From Cobetia sp. L2A1 (GTDB lineage Bacteria; Pseudomonadota; Gammaproteobacteria; Pseudomonadales; Halomonadaceae): a stretch of DNA of 64,000 nucleotides. The translations under genes were made by a program, and so were the position numbers. The notes under the pieces were generated by a model. That model was not told where the DNA came from and searched no databases. It was given only the letters and a program-made list of their open reading frames with translations. The first letter of the stretch is position 1, and each line of letters opens with the position of its first letter. This document shows positions 9,163 to 17,120 of the stretch, in pieces. The stretch spans positions 2,480,001-2,544,000 of the forward strand of contig NZ_CP047025.1 in NCBI RefSeq assembly GCF_009796845.1. The letters run 5' to 3'.

Positions 9163-9190
9163 CCGGTACCCGATGTCTGTCGGGTACCGG
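9163..9190 (+). terminator. Strong hairpin between tctC and tctB
   Basis: CCGGTACCCGA (9163-9173) pairs perfectly with TCGGGTACCGG (9180-9190) over a 6-base loop. There is no T-run, so it is more likely to protect the tctC message from 3' decay or slow polymerase than to end transcription fully. It sits 15 bp before the tctB start. Confidence 0.55.
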
Positions 9191-9204
9191 TAAGGACTTC
9201 TACC

Positions 9205-9813
9205 ATGCAACGCACCGCTTTGCAGACGCCGCAGCGCCATTGGCTGATCAGCGGCTCTACACCTCTGACGCTGGTACTGACAGCTCTGAGTGCACTTTAT
9301 CTCATCAGTGCACAGCAACTGGCAGCGCCAATGGAGAATGGCCGACTCTCGCCGTCATTCTTCCCCTTGCTCATTGGGCTGATTGCCTTTGCCCTGTGCC
9401 TGGCACAATTGATCGCCAACTACCGTGACGCACGCCAACGTCTCTCTCACTCCCCCGCAACACCTGCTGAAGAACACCATGCAGCCCCCGAATCCGCAGG
9501 CGATCCCGACGCAGATTCTGCAGAAGAAGAAATGCCAGTCACTGGCGCACTGAGTTGGTTCACGCCTGCTCTGCGCCTGATGGCGGCGACCGCACTCTAT
9601 ATTCTGGCTTTCTCGCATCTCGGCTATCTGCTGTCGTCGGCACTCTATGTCTACGCCATCATGCTGCTGTTTTCTGGTCGCAAGAAGTGGATGAGCAAGG
9701 CAGTGATCGCCTGCGTGATTGCCGTGCTGGGCTATGTACTCTTCGAGCAGCTCTTCAATGTTCACCTGCCCACCCTTGAACTGCCTGCCCTTGGGCTTGG
9801 TAGCGGGAGCTAA
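9205..9813 (+). CDS. tctB: Tripartite tricarboxylate transporter small membrane subunit (TctB family)
   Basis: A 202-aa protein with four predicted membrane segments: about 14-35, 51-71, 123-145 and 153-185. TctB proteins share this layout but little sequence; the SPSFFPLLIGL segment after helix 1 is the usual F-P-x-x-(I/V) turn. A charged, acidic loop (about 80-110) separates the two helix pairs and makes the protein somewhat longer than the usual 150-170 aa. AAGGA precedes the ATG. It ends 3 bp before tctA. Confidence 0.82.
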   Translation: MQRTALQTPQRHWLISGSTPLTLVLTALSALYLISAQQLAAPMENGRLSPSFFPLLIGLIAFALCLAQLIANYRDARQRLSHSPATPAEEHHAAPESAGDPDADSAEEEMPVTGALSWFTPALRLMAATALYILAFSHLGYLLSSALYVYAIMLLFSGRKKWMSKAVIACVIAVLGYVLFEQLFNVHLPTLELPALGLGSGS

Positions 9814-9816
9814 GTC

Positions 9817-11361
9817 ATGGATTTCATCGTTCAGGTATTTTCAAGCTTTGCGCTGCTGCTCGACCCGGTCATTCTGTTCTATGTCGTGGCAGGCTTCGTG
9901 ATCGGCACTATCTTCTCGGCAATTCCAGGCCTGACCGCCACACTGGCGCTCGCCCTGCTCTTGCCGCTGACGTACAGCCTTGATGTCACCACCGCCTTGA
10001 TGGCGTGCGCCAGCATCTACATGGCCGGCATGTGCGGCGGCAGCATTACTGCGACCACCATCAATATTCCCGGTGCACCGTCTTCAATGATGACGGCACT
10101 GGAAGGCTACCCGATGCAGCAACGTGGCGAGGGTGCGCTTGCACTGGGCCATGCCTCTTTCGCCTCGATGATTGGCGGCAGCCTGGGTGCGCTGCTACTC
10201 ATCGTGCTTGCCCCCTTCATTGCCGAGGCCTCTTTGCTGGTCAAGACCACCGGCAAGTTCTCGCTGATTGCCTTTGCACTGATCGTGATCGTGGTGGCCC
10301 AGCGTGGCAATATCCGCAAGGCCGGGATAACCGCGTGCCTCGGTCTGATGCTCGCGACGGTAGGACTGGATGCCATGCAACCGCTGGCCCGCTTTACCTT
10401 CGGTGTCAGTGAGCTGACGGCAGGGATTGATCTGATGCCGGTCATCATCGGTACCTTCGCCATCAGTGAGCTGCTGATTCAGGTGGGTAATCGCAAGAAA
10501 GATGCCGACATGCGCCGCCAGTTGAAGGCCAGTACTCAGCTCAAGCGTCGCGACTTCATCCCACCACTCAGCACCATTCGTGAAATCGGTGTGGCCTGCT
10601 ATCTGAAGTCGACCGTGATCGGGTATCTGGTGGGGACGTTACCGGGTGCCGGCGGTTCGATGGGCGGCTTCCTCGCCTATGTGGAAACCGTGCGTACCTC
10701 CAAGAAACCGGAAAGCTTCGGCAAGGGCAATCCGCAAGGTATCGCGGCGGCTGAAAGCGCCAACAATGCAGTCTGTGGTGGTGCCCTGGTACCGATGCTG
10801 ACCTTCGGCATTCCGGGGGATCCGGTCACCGCCATCGTACTTGGGGTACTGGTGATCAACGGTATTCAGCCAGGGCCGCAACTGATGGCCTCGCAGTCAG
10901 GCCTGATTGCGCCCATGCTCGCGTCGCTACTCTTCAGCGCGCTGGTACTGATTCCGCTGACGCTTTATCTGATGGGCCCATACTTCCTGCGTATCGTCAC
11001 CATTCGCAAGGATGTGCTCTACGGAGTTATCGCGCTGCTGGCCGTGGTCGGTAGCTTCGTCGCTACCTACTCAGTCTTCCAGATGATGATGACGCTGGTG
11101 ATGGGGGTTATGGCCTACCTGATGCGCAAGCACGATTACCCAGTGATCACGCTATTGCTCGGTTTCATTCTTGGCCCGAACCTGGAAGAGTTCCTGCGCC
11201 GTGCGTTGACGCTCTCCAACGGCAACCCGATAACCTTCATCACCACGCCGGACAGCCTGTTCTTCGTAGTGCTGACAGTGGTGTTTGTCTACTTCCTCGG
11301 TATCCGCAAGCCGGTACAGCTCAAGAAGATATCTGCCGAGAAAGCTGGTTCTACCGGCTAG
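9817..11361 (+). CDS. tctA: Tripartite tricarboxylate transporter large permease (TctA family)
   Basis: A 514-aa inner-membrane permease with about 11-12 helices, the transport channel of the TctCBA system. TctA hallmarks: GTIFSAIPGLTATLALALLL near the N-terminus, GSITATTINIPGAPSSMMTA, LEGYPMQQRGEGALALG, GTLPGAGGSMGGFLAY, and GIAAAESANNAV followed by LTFGIPGDPVTAIVLG. Length is the family norm. A bidirectional terminator follows 42 bp after the stop. Confidence 0.95.
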   Translation: MDFIVQVFSSFALLLDPVILFYVVAGFVIGTIFSAIPGLTATLALALLLPLTYSLDVTTALMACASIYMAGMCGGSITATTINIPGAPSSMMTALEGYPMQQRGEGALALGHASFASMIGGSLGALLLIVLAPFIAEASLLVKTTGKFSLIAFALIVIVVAQRGNIRKAGITACLGLMLATVGLDAMQPLARFTFGVSELTAGIDLMPVIIGTFAISELLIQVGNRKKDADMRRQLKASTQLKRRDFIPPLSTIREIGVACYLKSTVIGYLVGTLPGAGGSMGGFLAYVETVRTSKKPESFGKGNPQGIAAAESANNAVCGGALVPMLTFGIPGDPVTAIVLGVLVINGIQPGPQLMASQSGLIAPMLASLLFSALVLIPLTLYLMGPYFLRIVTIRKDVLYGVIALLAVVGSFVATYSVFQMMMTLVMGVMAYLMRKHDYPVITLLLGFILGPNLEEFLRRALTLSNGNPITFITTPDSLFFVVLTVVFVYFLGIRKPVQLKKISAEKAGSTG

Positions 11362-11403
11362 GCTCGCCCCACACAGCATCACACCACTAAAGACTCATCC
11401 ATG

Positions 11404-11437
11404 AAAAAGCCTGACACATCACTGTGTCAGGCTTTTT
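11404..11437. terminator. Bidirectional intrinsic terminator between tctA and the siderophore gene
   Basis: AAAAAGCCTGACACA (11404-11418) and TGTGTCAGGCTTTTT (11423-11437) form a perfect 15-bp stem with a TCAC loop. A-run on one side and T-run on the other make it work on both strands for the convergent genes tctA and the siderophore-interacting protein. Confidence 0.93.
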
Positions 11438-11459
11438 CATATCAGTAGGCGCAGAACGC

Positions 11460-12218
11460 TCAACCCTCTGCTGATTCACTGTCCTGCTGCTTGGCCAGCT
11501 TGTGACCGTCTTCGGTCTGGCCAATCTTCCAGTAGCTGGAGACATAGAAGTGAGACTTGGGGATCTCGTATTCGGCTTTCAGAAAGCGCCGCAGTGCCCG
11601 CATGCTGCCGAACTCGCAGGCAGCCCAGACGGCAATTCGGCCTGACAGCAAAGGCAGGGCACTGACGGTCTCGAGCAATGACGTGCCTTCTGCGTCCGGA
11701 TGGGGATTGACGACCCAGTGAAGCTGTACGCCCCGCGGATGCGCGAGTGTCTGGATATCAGCGTCATCGATCACTTCGATGACCGCATGCCCCTGCGCGT
11801 GCTCGGGCAGTTCGGCCAGGTTGACACTCAGGGCTGGCAAGGCCGTCATGTCGCCCACCAGTAGAAAGGTATCAGCGTCATGATGGATCAACTTCTTCGG
11901 GCCAGGGCCGCCGACCATGATGCGATCGCCGGGTCTGGCATTGGCCGCCCACTGTGCCGCGACACCGCCGGCTTCCTGTTGATGGCCATGCATCACGAAG
12001 TCGACATCAATCTCATCCGGGCGCTGATGACGAATGGTATAGGTGCGCATCAACCGACGATCACCCTCCCCACCCGCGAAGATCAATTTGATATAGGCGC
12101 TTTGCTGGTCTGACGGGATATCCGTGATGTTCTCGCCACCGAGCGTGACGCGCAGCATGTGATCGGTGACCTTGGCGGTCCGAATCACTTCCAGCTCACG
12201 AGGGGTTGGTCTACTCAT
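11460..12218 (-). CDS. Siderophore-interacting protein (ferric-siderophore reductase, ViuB/YqjH type)
   Basis: A protein of 252 aa of the FAD-binding siderophore-interacting family, which reduces Fe(III)-siderophores in the cytoplasm to free iron. FAD motif RTYTIR (about 59-64), GGPGPKKL phosphate-side loop, VGDMTALPA nucleotide-binding turn, then AVWAACEFGSMRALRRFL and the C-terminal YVSSYWKIGQTEDGHK block, all family-specific. The start at 12218 is preferred because AAGGA lies 9 bases upstream; the ATG at 12227 would directly abut the site. It is probably co-transcribed with the MarR gene 13 bp upstream. A Fur-like site lies before that gene, fitting iron control. Confidence 0.9.
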   Translation of the reverse strand: MSRPTPRELEVIRTAKVTDHMLRVTLGGENITDIPSDQQSAYIKLIFAGGEGDRRLMRTYTIRHQRPDEIDVDFVMHGHQQEAGGVAAQWAANARPGDRIMVGGPGPKKLIHHDADTFLLVGDMTALPALSVNLAELPEHAQGHAVIEVIDDADIQTLAHPRGVQLHWVVNPHPDAEGTSLLETVSALPLLSGRIAVWAACEFGSMRALRRFLKAEYEIPKSHFYVSSYWKIGQTEDGHKLAKQQDSESAEG

Positions 12219-12231
12219 GAAACTCATTCCT

Positions 12232-12750
12232 TCAGTCGTCAGTTCGAGGGGCGCATTGCGGGGCTACGGTGTCTTGTCTATCGGCCTTACGAGCCGGTGA
12301 CGGCTCTGGCAAGCCGGTATCAGACAACCCGCTGGCGTTATGAATGATGGTGTCGACGATGCGCAGGAAGGTGTCGAGATCCTGGTCGCCCAGGTGTCGT
12401 GTCAACTGCTGGGCCGTCTCTTGCTCCAACGCGGTGATTCTATCCAGCATCGCAAGCCCCTCAGGCGTAGGCGACAGGAAGTGGCTACGTCGATCGTGAG
12501 GATTGTTGGCCTTTTCTATCATCCCCGCCTGCTGCAGATCATTGAGAACACGCGTGATGCGCGCCTTGTCCTGATCCATACGTTGCGCGATCTTTCCCGC
12601 CGTACATTCCGGAATGCGGCACACCCCCTTTAGCACGCGAACATGCGTGATCGGGAGGGCTATCTGGTGGTGACGTATCCCTTCCTTCAGCTGACGCCGA
12701 TAGGCATGCATGAGCTGATGGAGGGCATCATTGAGAGTGGAAACTGTCAT
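12232..12750 (-). CDS. MarR-family transcriptional regulator
   Basis: A 172-aa winged-helix regulator. The recognition region is at about 45-75 (ECTAGKIAQRMDQDKARITRVLNDLQ) and the wing is KANNPHDRRSHFLSPTPEGL, the MarR D-x-R-(S) wing. The last 35 residues are hydrophilic and probably disordered. It is the promoter-proximal gene of a two-gene unit with the siderophore-interacting protein, an arrangement that suggests it senses iron or redox state, or controls iron uptake. The effector is unknown. Confidence 0.88.
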   Translation of the reverse strand: MTVSTLNDALHQLMHAYRRQLKEGIRHHQIALPITHVRVLKGVCRIPECTAGKIAQRMDQDKARITRVLNDLQQAGMIEKANNPHDRRSHFLSPTPEGLAMLDRITALEQETAQQLTRHLGDQDLDTFLRIVDTIIHNASGLSDTGLPEPSPARKADRQDTVAPQCAPRTDD

Positions 12751-13058
12751 GTACGCTCGCTATCTAGTAGACAAGATCAACTATATAGAGATGATTGTAA
12801 AAGTCCACCAATTACTGAAAGAGATTCATTATCATCTAAGGGCTGAGCCCTCGCACTCCCCCATCCTTGATTATTCACTTCAACATCAGGCGACGGCGGC
12901 GATAGATCCCGAGAGGAAGATGAAGAGGAAGAGATAGAGAGAACAATAGTGCCAACACGCAACAGATAACCCCTTCTGCACCGGCTGCGGCATGGCCGGT
13001 GAACGCTGGAACCTGCTACTGTCAGACTATTGATTCCTGACGATTCCAAGAGGCACCG
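12751..13058. promoter_or_regulatory. Divergent control region with a candidate Fur box
   Basis: This region lies between marR and the second YieH-like gene. At 12820-12834 a 7-1-7 Fur-type site has a perfect right half ATTATCA (12828-12834) and a 4-of-7 left half, 11 of 14 overall, about 70 bp upstream of marR. The stretch 12765-12795 is AT-rich with CTATATAG. The rest, including an A/G-rich run near 12900-12945, shows nothing clear. Confidence 0.45.
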
Positions 13059-13736
13059 ATGGCGGAACTCTGCCTGCTGTTTGATTCAGACGGCACGTTG
13101 GTAGACAGCGAGATTCTATTGGCTGAGGCAATGGTCGCGACCCTGCCCGAATACGGCCTGCCCTTCACGACAACCCAGTATCTGGATCACTACCGGGGCA
13201 TGCGCTTCAGAAGCATCGTCAGGGAGCTGGAAGCCGTACATGGCGAGATGGAACGGGTACGTCTGGAGGAAATGGAGGCGCGCATGCGCGCCATGCTCGA
13301 AGACCTGATGCGCTCACGTTTGACGGCCATGCCCGGCATGCCAGAGGCCCTGATGGCACTGTCGGGATACCCGTGTGGCGTCGTCTCCAACGGGCCGGAG
13401 CGCAAGGTGCGTCTGGCCCTGGACAGCACGCGCCTGGCCCGCTTCTTCGATGGCAAGATCTTCAGCGCCTATACCCTTGGCGTCTGGAAACCGGACCCAC
13501 GTATCTATCGTCTGGCGGCGGAAAAGATGGGGTACTCGCCCGCACACTGCATCGTGATCGATGATGCGACGGTGGGTGTCAGGGCGGGACTCGACGCTGG
13601 CATGCACGTCATCCACTTCACGCATCATGACGATGGCTTCGATACGCCCTCGGGTGCACTGCGCATGCGACATCCGCAAGAACTGCCGGGCCTGGTGGCT
13701 CAGATATCCCAGCGAATCGTCCATCGCGGCCATTGA
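13059..13736 (+). CDS. HAD-family sugar phosphatase, YieH-like (second copy)
   Basis: A 225-aa paralogue of the phosphatase at 4845. Motif I is LLFDSDGTLVDSE, motif II SNGPERK, motif III VWKPDP and motif IV VIDDATVG. Roughly half of all residues match the other copy, including the ending T-PSGA--M-H--ELP-L-AQ. The start has AAGAGG upstream. By similarity to E. coli YieH it may remove phosphate from 6-phosphogluconate or a related sugar phosphate. It stands alone between a MarR-type operon and the catalase cluster, so context gives no further clue. Confidence 0.8.
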   Translation: MAELCLLFDSDGTLVDSEILLAEAMVATLPEYGLPFTTTQYLDHYRGMRFRSIVRELEAVHGEMERVRLEEMEARMRAMLEDLMRSRLTAMPGMPEALMALSGYPCGVVSNGPERKVRLALDSTRLARFFDGKIFSAYTLGVWKPDPRIYRLAAEKMGYSPAHCIVIDDATVGVRAGLDAGMHVIHFTHHDDGFDTPSGALRMRHPQELPGLVAQISQRIVHRGH

Positions 13737-13784
13737 TGAGGCCATTGAAGATTCCACGGGCGATCGCGAGTCATCAGCTCCGTT

Positions 13785-14453
13785 TCATGAATTGAATTTC
13801 ACCAGCGTGACGATACGCGTCAATCCCTGCGCCGCTGCCAGCGAGGCTGCGGTGTTACCTTGGGCATCGACGATGCTTGGGTCAGCACCGGCCTTGAGCA
13901 GATGCTGGATCATGGCTTCGTGACCAAACAGCGAGGCCATCATCAGCGCCGTCTGACCCGCGTAATTGGTGTGATTCACGCCACAGTCCGTGTTGGCGAT
14001 CAACCAGTCAGCCGTCTTGAGGTGATCGCGAAACGCCACGCCCATCAAGGCATTGCTGCCTCTTTCATCCAGTGCACAGGTATCAGCCTCGAATTCCTTT
14101 AGCAACTTCAGCGTATTGGTATGCCCGTAGTAGGCCGCCATGATGAAGGGGGTGTAGCCGTGCGATCCCGTGATCGAGAGATCCCCTCCCTGGGCGTGAT
14201 ATTGCTCAAGGGCCGCGTTGTCACCCTCGCGCGCCGCGTCCATGACATCGCCAGTGTCCATGGGGCCTGCGGCCAGTGCCGGCAAGGCCACCAGACTCAT
14301 CAGCAACGCGGCGATGACGAGCCCGGTTCGCGCGAGACGTCGCGCCAATGTCCAGACGGCCTTCAGGGAAAGAATGTCGCTCAGCGAGGCAATGATGCTG
14401 AGCGAAAGAGAGGAAAGAGCGCTGGTTGACAGCGATTTGCGATAGCAGAACAT
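13785..14453 (-). CDS. ankB: Ankyrin-repeat protein paired with catalase (AnkB-like, copy 1)
   Basis: A protein of 222 aa with a signal or membrane segment (about 47-61, VIAALLMSLVALPALAA) and then four ankyrin repeats of about 33 residues, for example HGYTPFIMAAYYGHTNTLKLL and AGQTALMMASLFGHEAMIQHLL. The layout matches AnkB of Pseudomonas aeruginosa, a periplasm-facing ankyrin protein needed for full KatB catalase activity. The start at 14453 has GAGGAG upstream and sits within a longer open frame. The N-terminal 45 residues before the hydrophobic stretch are unusually long and serine-rich. The gene follows katB copy 1, with a strong hairpin between. Only the family role, not the partner, is seen. 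Confidence 0.85.
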   Translation of the reverse strand: MFCYRKSLSTSALSSLSLSIIASLSDILSLKAVWTLARRLARTGLVIAALLMSLVALPALAAGPMDTGDVMDAAREGDNAALEQYHAQGGDLSITGSHGYTPFIMAAYYGHTNTLKLLKEFEADTCALDERGSNALMGVAFRDHLKTADWLIANTDCGVNHTNYAGQTALMMASLFGHEAMIQHLLKAGADPSIVDAQGNTAASLAAAQGLTRIVTLVKFNS

Positions 14454-14553
14454 GCGAGGACTCCTCAGTGCGAGTCGTGACGACGTGCGCCCGGCACGGG
14501 GCCATGTCAGAGAGATGGGGCGGCGCCAGACAGAGGGATGTATCGGGAAATCA

Positions 14554-14580
14554 CGACAGGGAGGCATGGCCTCCCTGTCG
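14554..14580 (-). terminator. Perfect 12-bp hairpin between katB copy 1 and ankB copy 1
   Basis: CGACAGGGAGGC (14554-14565) pairs perfectly with GCCTCCCTGTCG (14569-14580) over an ATG loop. It lies 19 bp after the catalase stop and about 100 bp before ankB. No T-run follows. It could protect the katB message or partly stop transcription, giving more catalase than ankyrin protein. Confidence 0.6.
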
Positions 14581-14599
14581 TCTCGGCAAGACCGAAGGA

Positions 14600-16147
14600 T
14601 CAGTCAGCCGGATGGTCGACCAAGGCTTCAACATCCTCCATGTCGACATCTGCCATCTTGGCCAGACGCTCGCCATATTCATGGTCAGCCTGATAGAAGT
14701 AGCTGACCATGATGTCGCGGATCTCTTCGCTCTTGACCTTGCCGATATCGCCGCCCAGCGCTTCGATCAGAGCGTCCTGATCGTGCTTGGAGAAGGAGCG
14801 ATACAGTTCACCGGCCTGAGCGAAGTTCTGCTCCTTGTCGATCGGCTGCTGCTGAGTCGTGCCGTTGAGGGCATAACGCTTGTATTCGTACTGGGAGTCA
14901 TCCATCAGCGCGCCTTTATAGCGGCTCGGCTGGTAGTTGACGGAACCGGAACGCGGCTTGGAGTAACCCGCGCCATCCTGATGGTTGTTGTGTACCTCAA
15001 CCTTGGGCGCGTTGACCGGCAGCTGCATGAAGTTGGCACCGAGGCGATAACGCTGTGCATCGGCATAGGCGAACAGACGGCCTTGCAGCATGCGATCTTC
15101 CGACGGCTCGACACCCGGCACTAGATTGGCCGGTGACATCGCGGCCTGCTCGGTTTCCTGGAAGTAATTGTCCGGCGTGCGATTCAGGGTCAGCTCACCC
15201 ACCTTGCGGGCCGGGATAAGATCTTCCGGCCACATCTTGGTGGTATCCAGCGGATTGAAATCGAAGCTGTTGAGCTTGTCCGGGTCCAGCGTCTGGATAT
15301 AGAGGTCCCAGACCGGATCATCGCCAGCATCCAGATGCGTGTAGAGGTCATCGGTCAGGTGGTTGAAATCGGTGGACTGCACCTTGGCGGCTTCTTCCGG
15401 CGTCAGGCCATGCACGCCCTGACGGGACTTCCAGGTGAACTTCACGTACTTCCAATCGCCTTCGGCATTGACGAACTTGAAGGCATGCACGCCAGAACCA
15501 TCCATCTCACGCAGGCTTTCGGGAATCCCCAGCGGCGAGTAGAGGTAGGTCAGCATGTTGGTGCTTTCGGGGATATGGCTGAAGAAATCGAAGTAACGAT
15601 TCGGGTCCTGCAGATTGGTGCGCGGGTCCGGCTTCAGGGCATGAATCATGTCCGGGAACTTCATCGCATCACGGATGAAGAACACCGGGAAGTTGATACC
15701 GACGATGTCCCAGTTGCCTTGATCGGTATAGAACTTGACGGCAAATCCGCGCGGATCCCGCAGTGTTTCCGGAGACCCCTTGCTGTTGATGACGCTGGAG
15801 AAGCGCACGAAGACAGGCGTGACGTCGCCCTTGTCCTGGAAAGGCGCGGCAACGGTCAGATCCGTCAGATCCTCCGTGGCACGGAATTCACCATAGGCAC
15901 CGACACCGCGAGCGTGAACGACACGCTCCGGAATACGCTCACGCTCGAAGTGCCCCAGCTTTTCCAGCAGGTGGTGATCTTCCAGCAGCGTCGGACCATT
16001 CGGACCCGCCGTCAGAGAATCCTGATTGTTGCCGACGGGTGCCCCGTTGGAACGTGTCAGCGTCACTTCCTGCGACATGGCATTGGCCGACATGCCCAGC
16101 GCCATGACAGCAGCGGCGGTCTTGAGGGGAAAACGGACGTTCAGCAT
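14600..16147 (-). CDS. katB: Periplasmic KatB-type catalase, distal asparagine replaced (copy 1)
   Basis: A 515-aa monofunctional haem catalase with a signal peptide (about 1-25, AVMALGMSANAMSQ), so probably periplasmic. The catalytic histidine is His78 in RVVHARG, the haem-site serine is Ser117, the DPRGFAVKFY block is intact, and the proximal haem ligand is Tyr361 in RLFAYADAQRYRLG with Arg357. The position equal to bovine Asn148 (His plus 73) reads Ile151, in DIVGINFPVFF, where copy 2 and other catalases have GNN. This residue helps form compound I, so activity may be reduced. The start has GAGGAAG upstream. Pair with ankB copy 1 downstream. Confidence 0.93.
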   Translation of the reverse strand: MLNVRFPLKTAAAVMALGMSANAMSQEVTLTRSNGAPVGNNQDSLTAGPNGPTLLEDHHLLEKLGHFERERIPERVVHARGVGAYGEFRATEDLTDLTVAAPFQDKGDVTPVFVRFSSVINSKGSPETLRDPRGFAVKFYTDQGNWDIVGINFPVFFIRDAMKFPDMIHALKPDPRTNLQDPNRYFDFFSHIPESTNMLTYLYSPLGIPESLREMDGSGVHAFKFVNAEGDWKYVKFTWKSRQGVHGLTPEEAAKVQSTDFNHLTDDLYTHLDAGDDPVWDLYIQTLDPDKLNSFDFNPLDTTKMWPEDLIPARKVGELTLNRTPDNYFQETEQAAMSPANLVPGVEPSEDRMLQGRLFAYADAQRYRLGANFMQLPVNAPKVEVHNNHQDGAGYSKPRSGSVNYQPSRYKGALMDDSQYEYKRYALNGTTQQQPIDKEQNFAQAGELYRSFSKHDQDALIEALGGDIGKVKSEEIRDIMVSYFYQADHEYGERLAKMADVDMEDVEALVDHPAD

Positions 16148-16204
16148 CAGACAACTTCCTCGTGGAATCAGGGTTTACGCGCCGCAGTATTAGCGAAAGC
16201 TATT

Positions 16205-16240
16205 GATAGCTAAAATCAATAATGACTAATGCTCATATAG
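16205..16240 (-). promoter_or_regulatory. OxyR-like promoter block of katB copy 1
   Basis: About 58 bp upstream of katB copy 1. On the minus strand ATTGATTTTAGCTAT fits the OxyR half-site ATAG-N-T-N3-A-N-CTAT with a single mismatch, and a weaker half lies one turn away. A 36-bp block here shares 27 of 36 bases with the block upstream of katB copy 2 (18720-18755), and the bases following it (AAAAGCGATGA) also match. OxyR control in peroxide stress is inferred. Confidence 0.5.
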
Positions 16241-16420
16241 CGAAAAGCGATGAACCTCCCCGCAATTCCGTGTGGTAATTCTATCTTGAGGTGTTGACTG
16301 CCCTCTCCTTCATCGTTGTCTCTACTGCCTCTCTAACGCCTTCTGTCGCCATCTGTCGATATCTACCAATAAATACTGACGTCATGTCTCCAAAACGGGC
16401 TTTTTCATCAAAGAGTCGTC

Positions 16421-17014
16421 TCAGAGATTGAACTTCACCAGCGTCACTACACGGGACAGTCCTTGGGCGGCCGCCAGGGATTCGGCAGTGTTGCCTTGCA
16501 CATCGACCACACTCTTGTCGGCACCGGCATCCAGCAGCTGCTCAATGATCGCTTCGCGGCCGAAGAGTGAAGCCATCATCAGTGCCGTCTGGCCACTGTA
16601 ATTGCGATGATTCACATCACAGTCGGTATTGCCCAGCAGCCACTCGGCAGTCTGCTCATGACCACGAAATGCCACTCCCATGAACGCATTGCTGCCCTTT
16701 TCATCCAGCGCGCAACTGTCAGCGCCTTCTTGCTGCAGCACGGCCAGGCTTTCGGTGTGGCCGTAGTACGCCGCCAGAATGAAAGGGGTAAAGCCACGCG
16801 AATTGGTGACCGACACATCGCCACCGTCTGCGTAATACTGCTCAATCGCGGCAGTGTCTCCATCGCGAGCGGCATCGAAGATATCGATGTCGCTTGCCGC
16901 CAGTGCAGGTGCTGCTGATATCGCCAGCAAAAGACTCATCGTCAGCCCTGCCAGGCTCGGCATGACGCCACGCCGAACTGCCTGGCGAGGCATGCTTCGT
17001 TTCATTGGCTCCAT
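16421..17014 (-). CDS. ankB: Ankyrin-repeat protein paired with catalase (AnkB-like, copy 2)
   Basis: A protein of 197 aa with an N-terminal signal or anchor (about 18-40, LAGLTMSLLLAISAAPALAA) followed by four ankyrin repeats, such as RGFTPFILAAYYGHTESLAVL and SGQTALMMASLFGREAIIEQLL. It is about 65 percent identical by eye to copy 1 across the repeats, including a conserved DTCAL/DSCALDE and NTDC-VNH cysteine pair that could form a periplasmic disulfide. The start at 17014 follows GGGAG; a longer open frame adds 24 residues. It lies about 107 bp downstream of katB copy 2, with a hairpin between, as in copy 1. Confidence 0.87.
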   Translation of the reverse strand: MEPMKRSMPRQAVRRGVMPSLAGLTMSLLLAISAAPALAASDIDIFDAARDGDTAAIEQYYADGGDVSVTNSRGFTPFILAAYYGHTESLAVLQQEGADSCALDEKGSNAFMGVAFRGHEQTAEWLLGNTDCDVNHRNYSGQTALMMASLFGREAIIEQLLDAGADKSVVDVQGNTAESLAAAQGLSRVVTLVKFNL

Positions 17015-17043
17015 ATCGTTTCTCCCGTCGCGTATCTGGCCAA

Positions 17044-17074
17044 TCGGCAGAGGGACGCTTGCCCCCTCTGCCGA
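17044..17074 (-). terminator. Hairpin between katB copy 2 and ankB copy 2
   Basis: TCGGCAGAGGG (17044-17054) pairs perfectly with CCCTCTGCCGA (17064-17074) over a 9-base loop, without a T-run. It occupies the same place as the hairpin in copy 1 although the base sequence differs, which suggests the structure has been kept by selection. Confidence 0.6.
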
Positions 17075-17120
17075 CCTCTGGCGCACTTCAACAAAATGTC
17101 ATGTCAGCTCTGTTGCGGTA

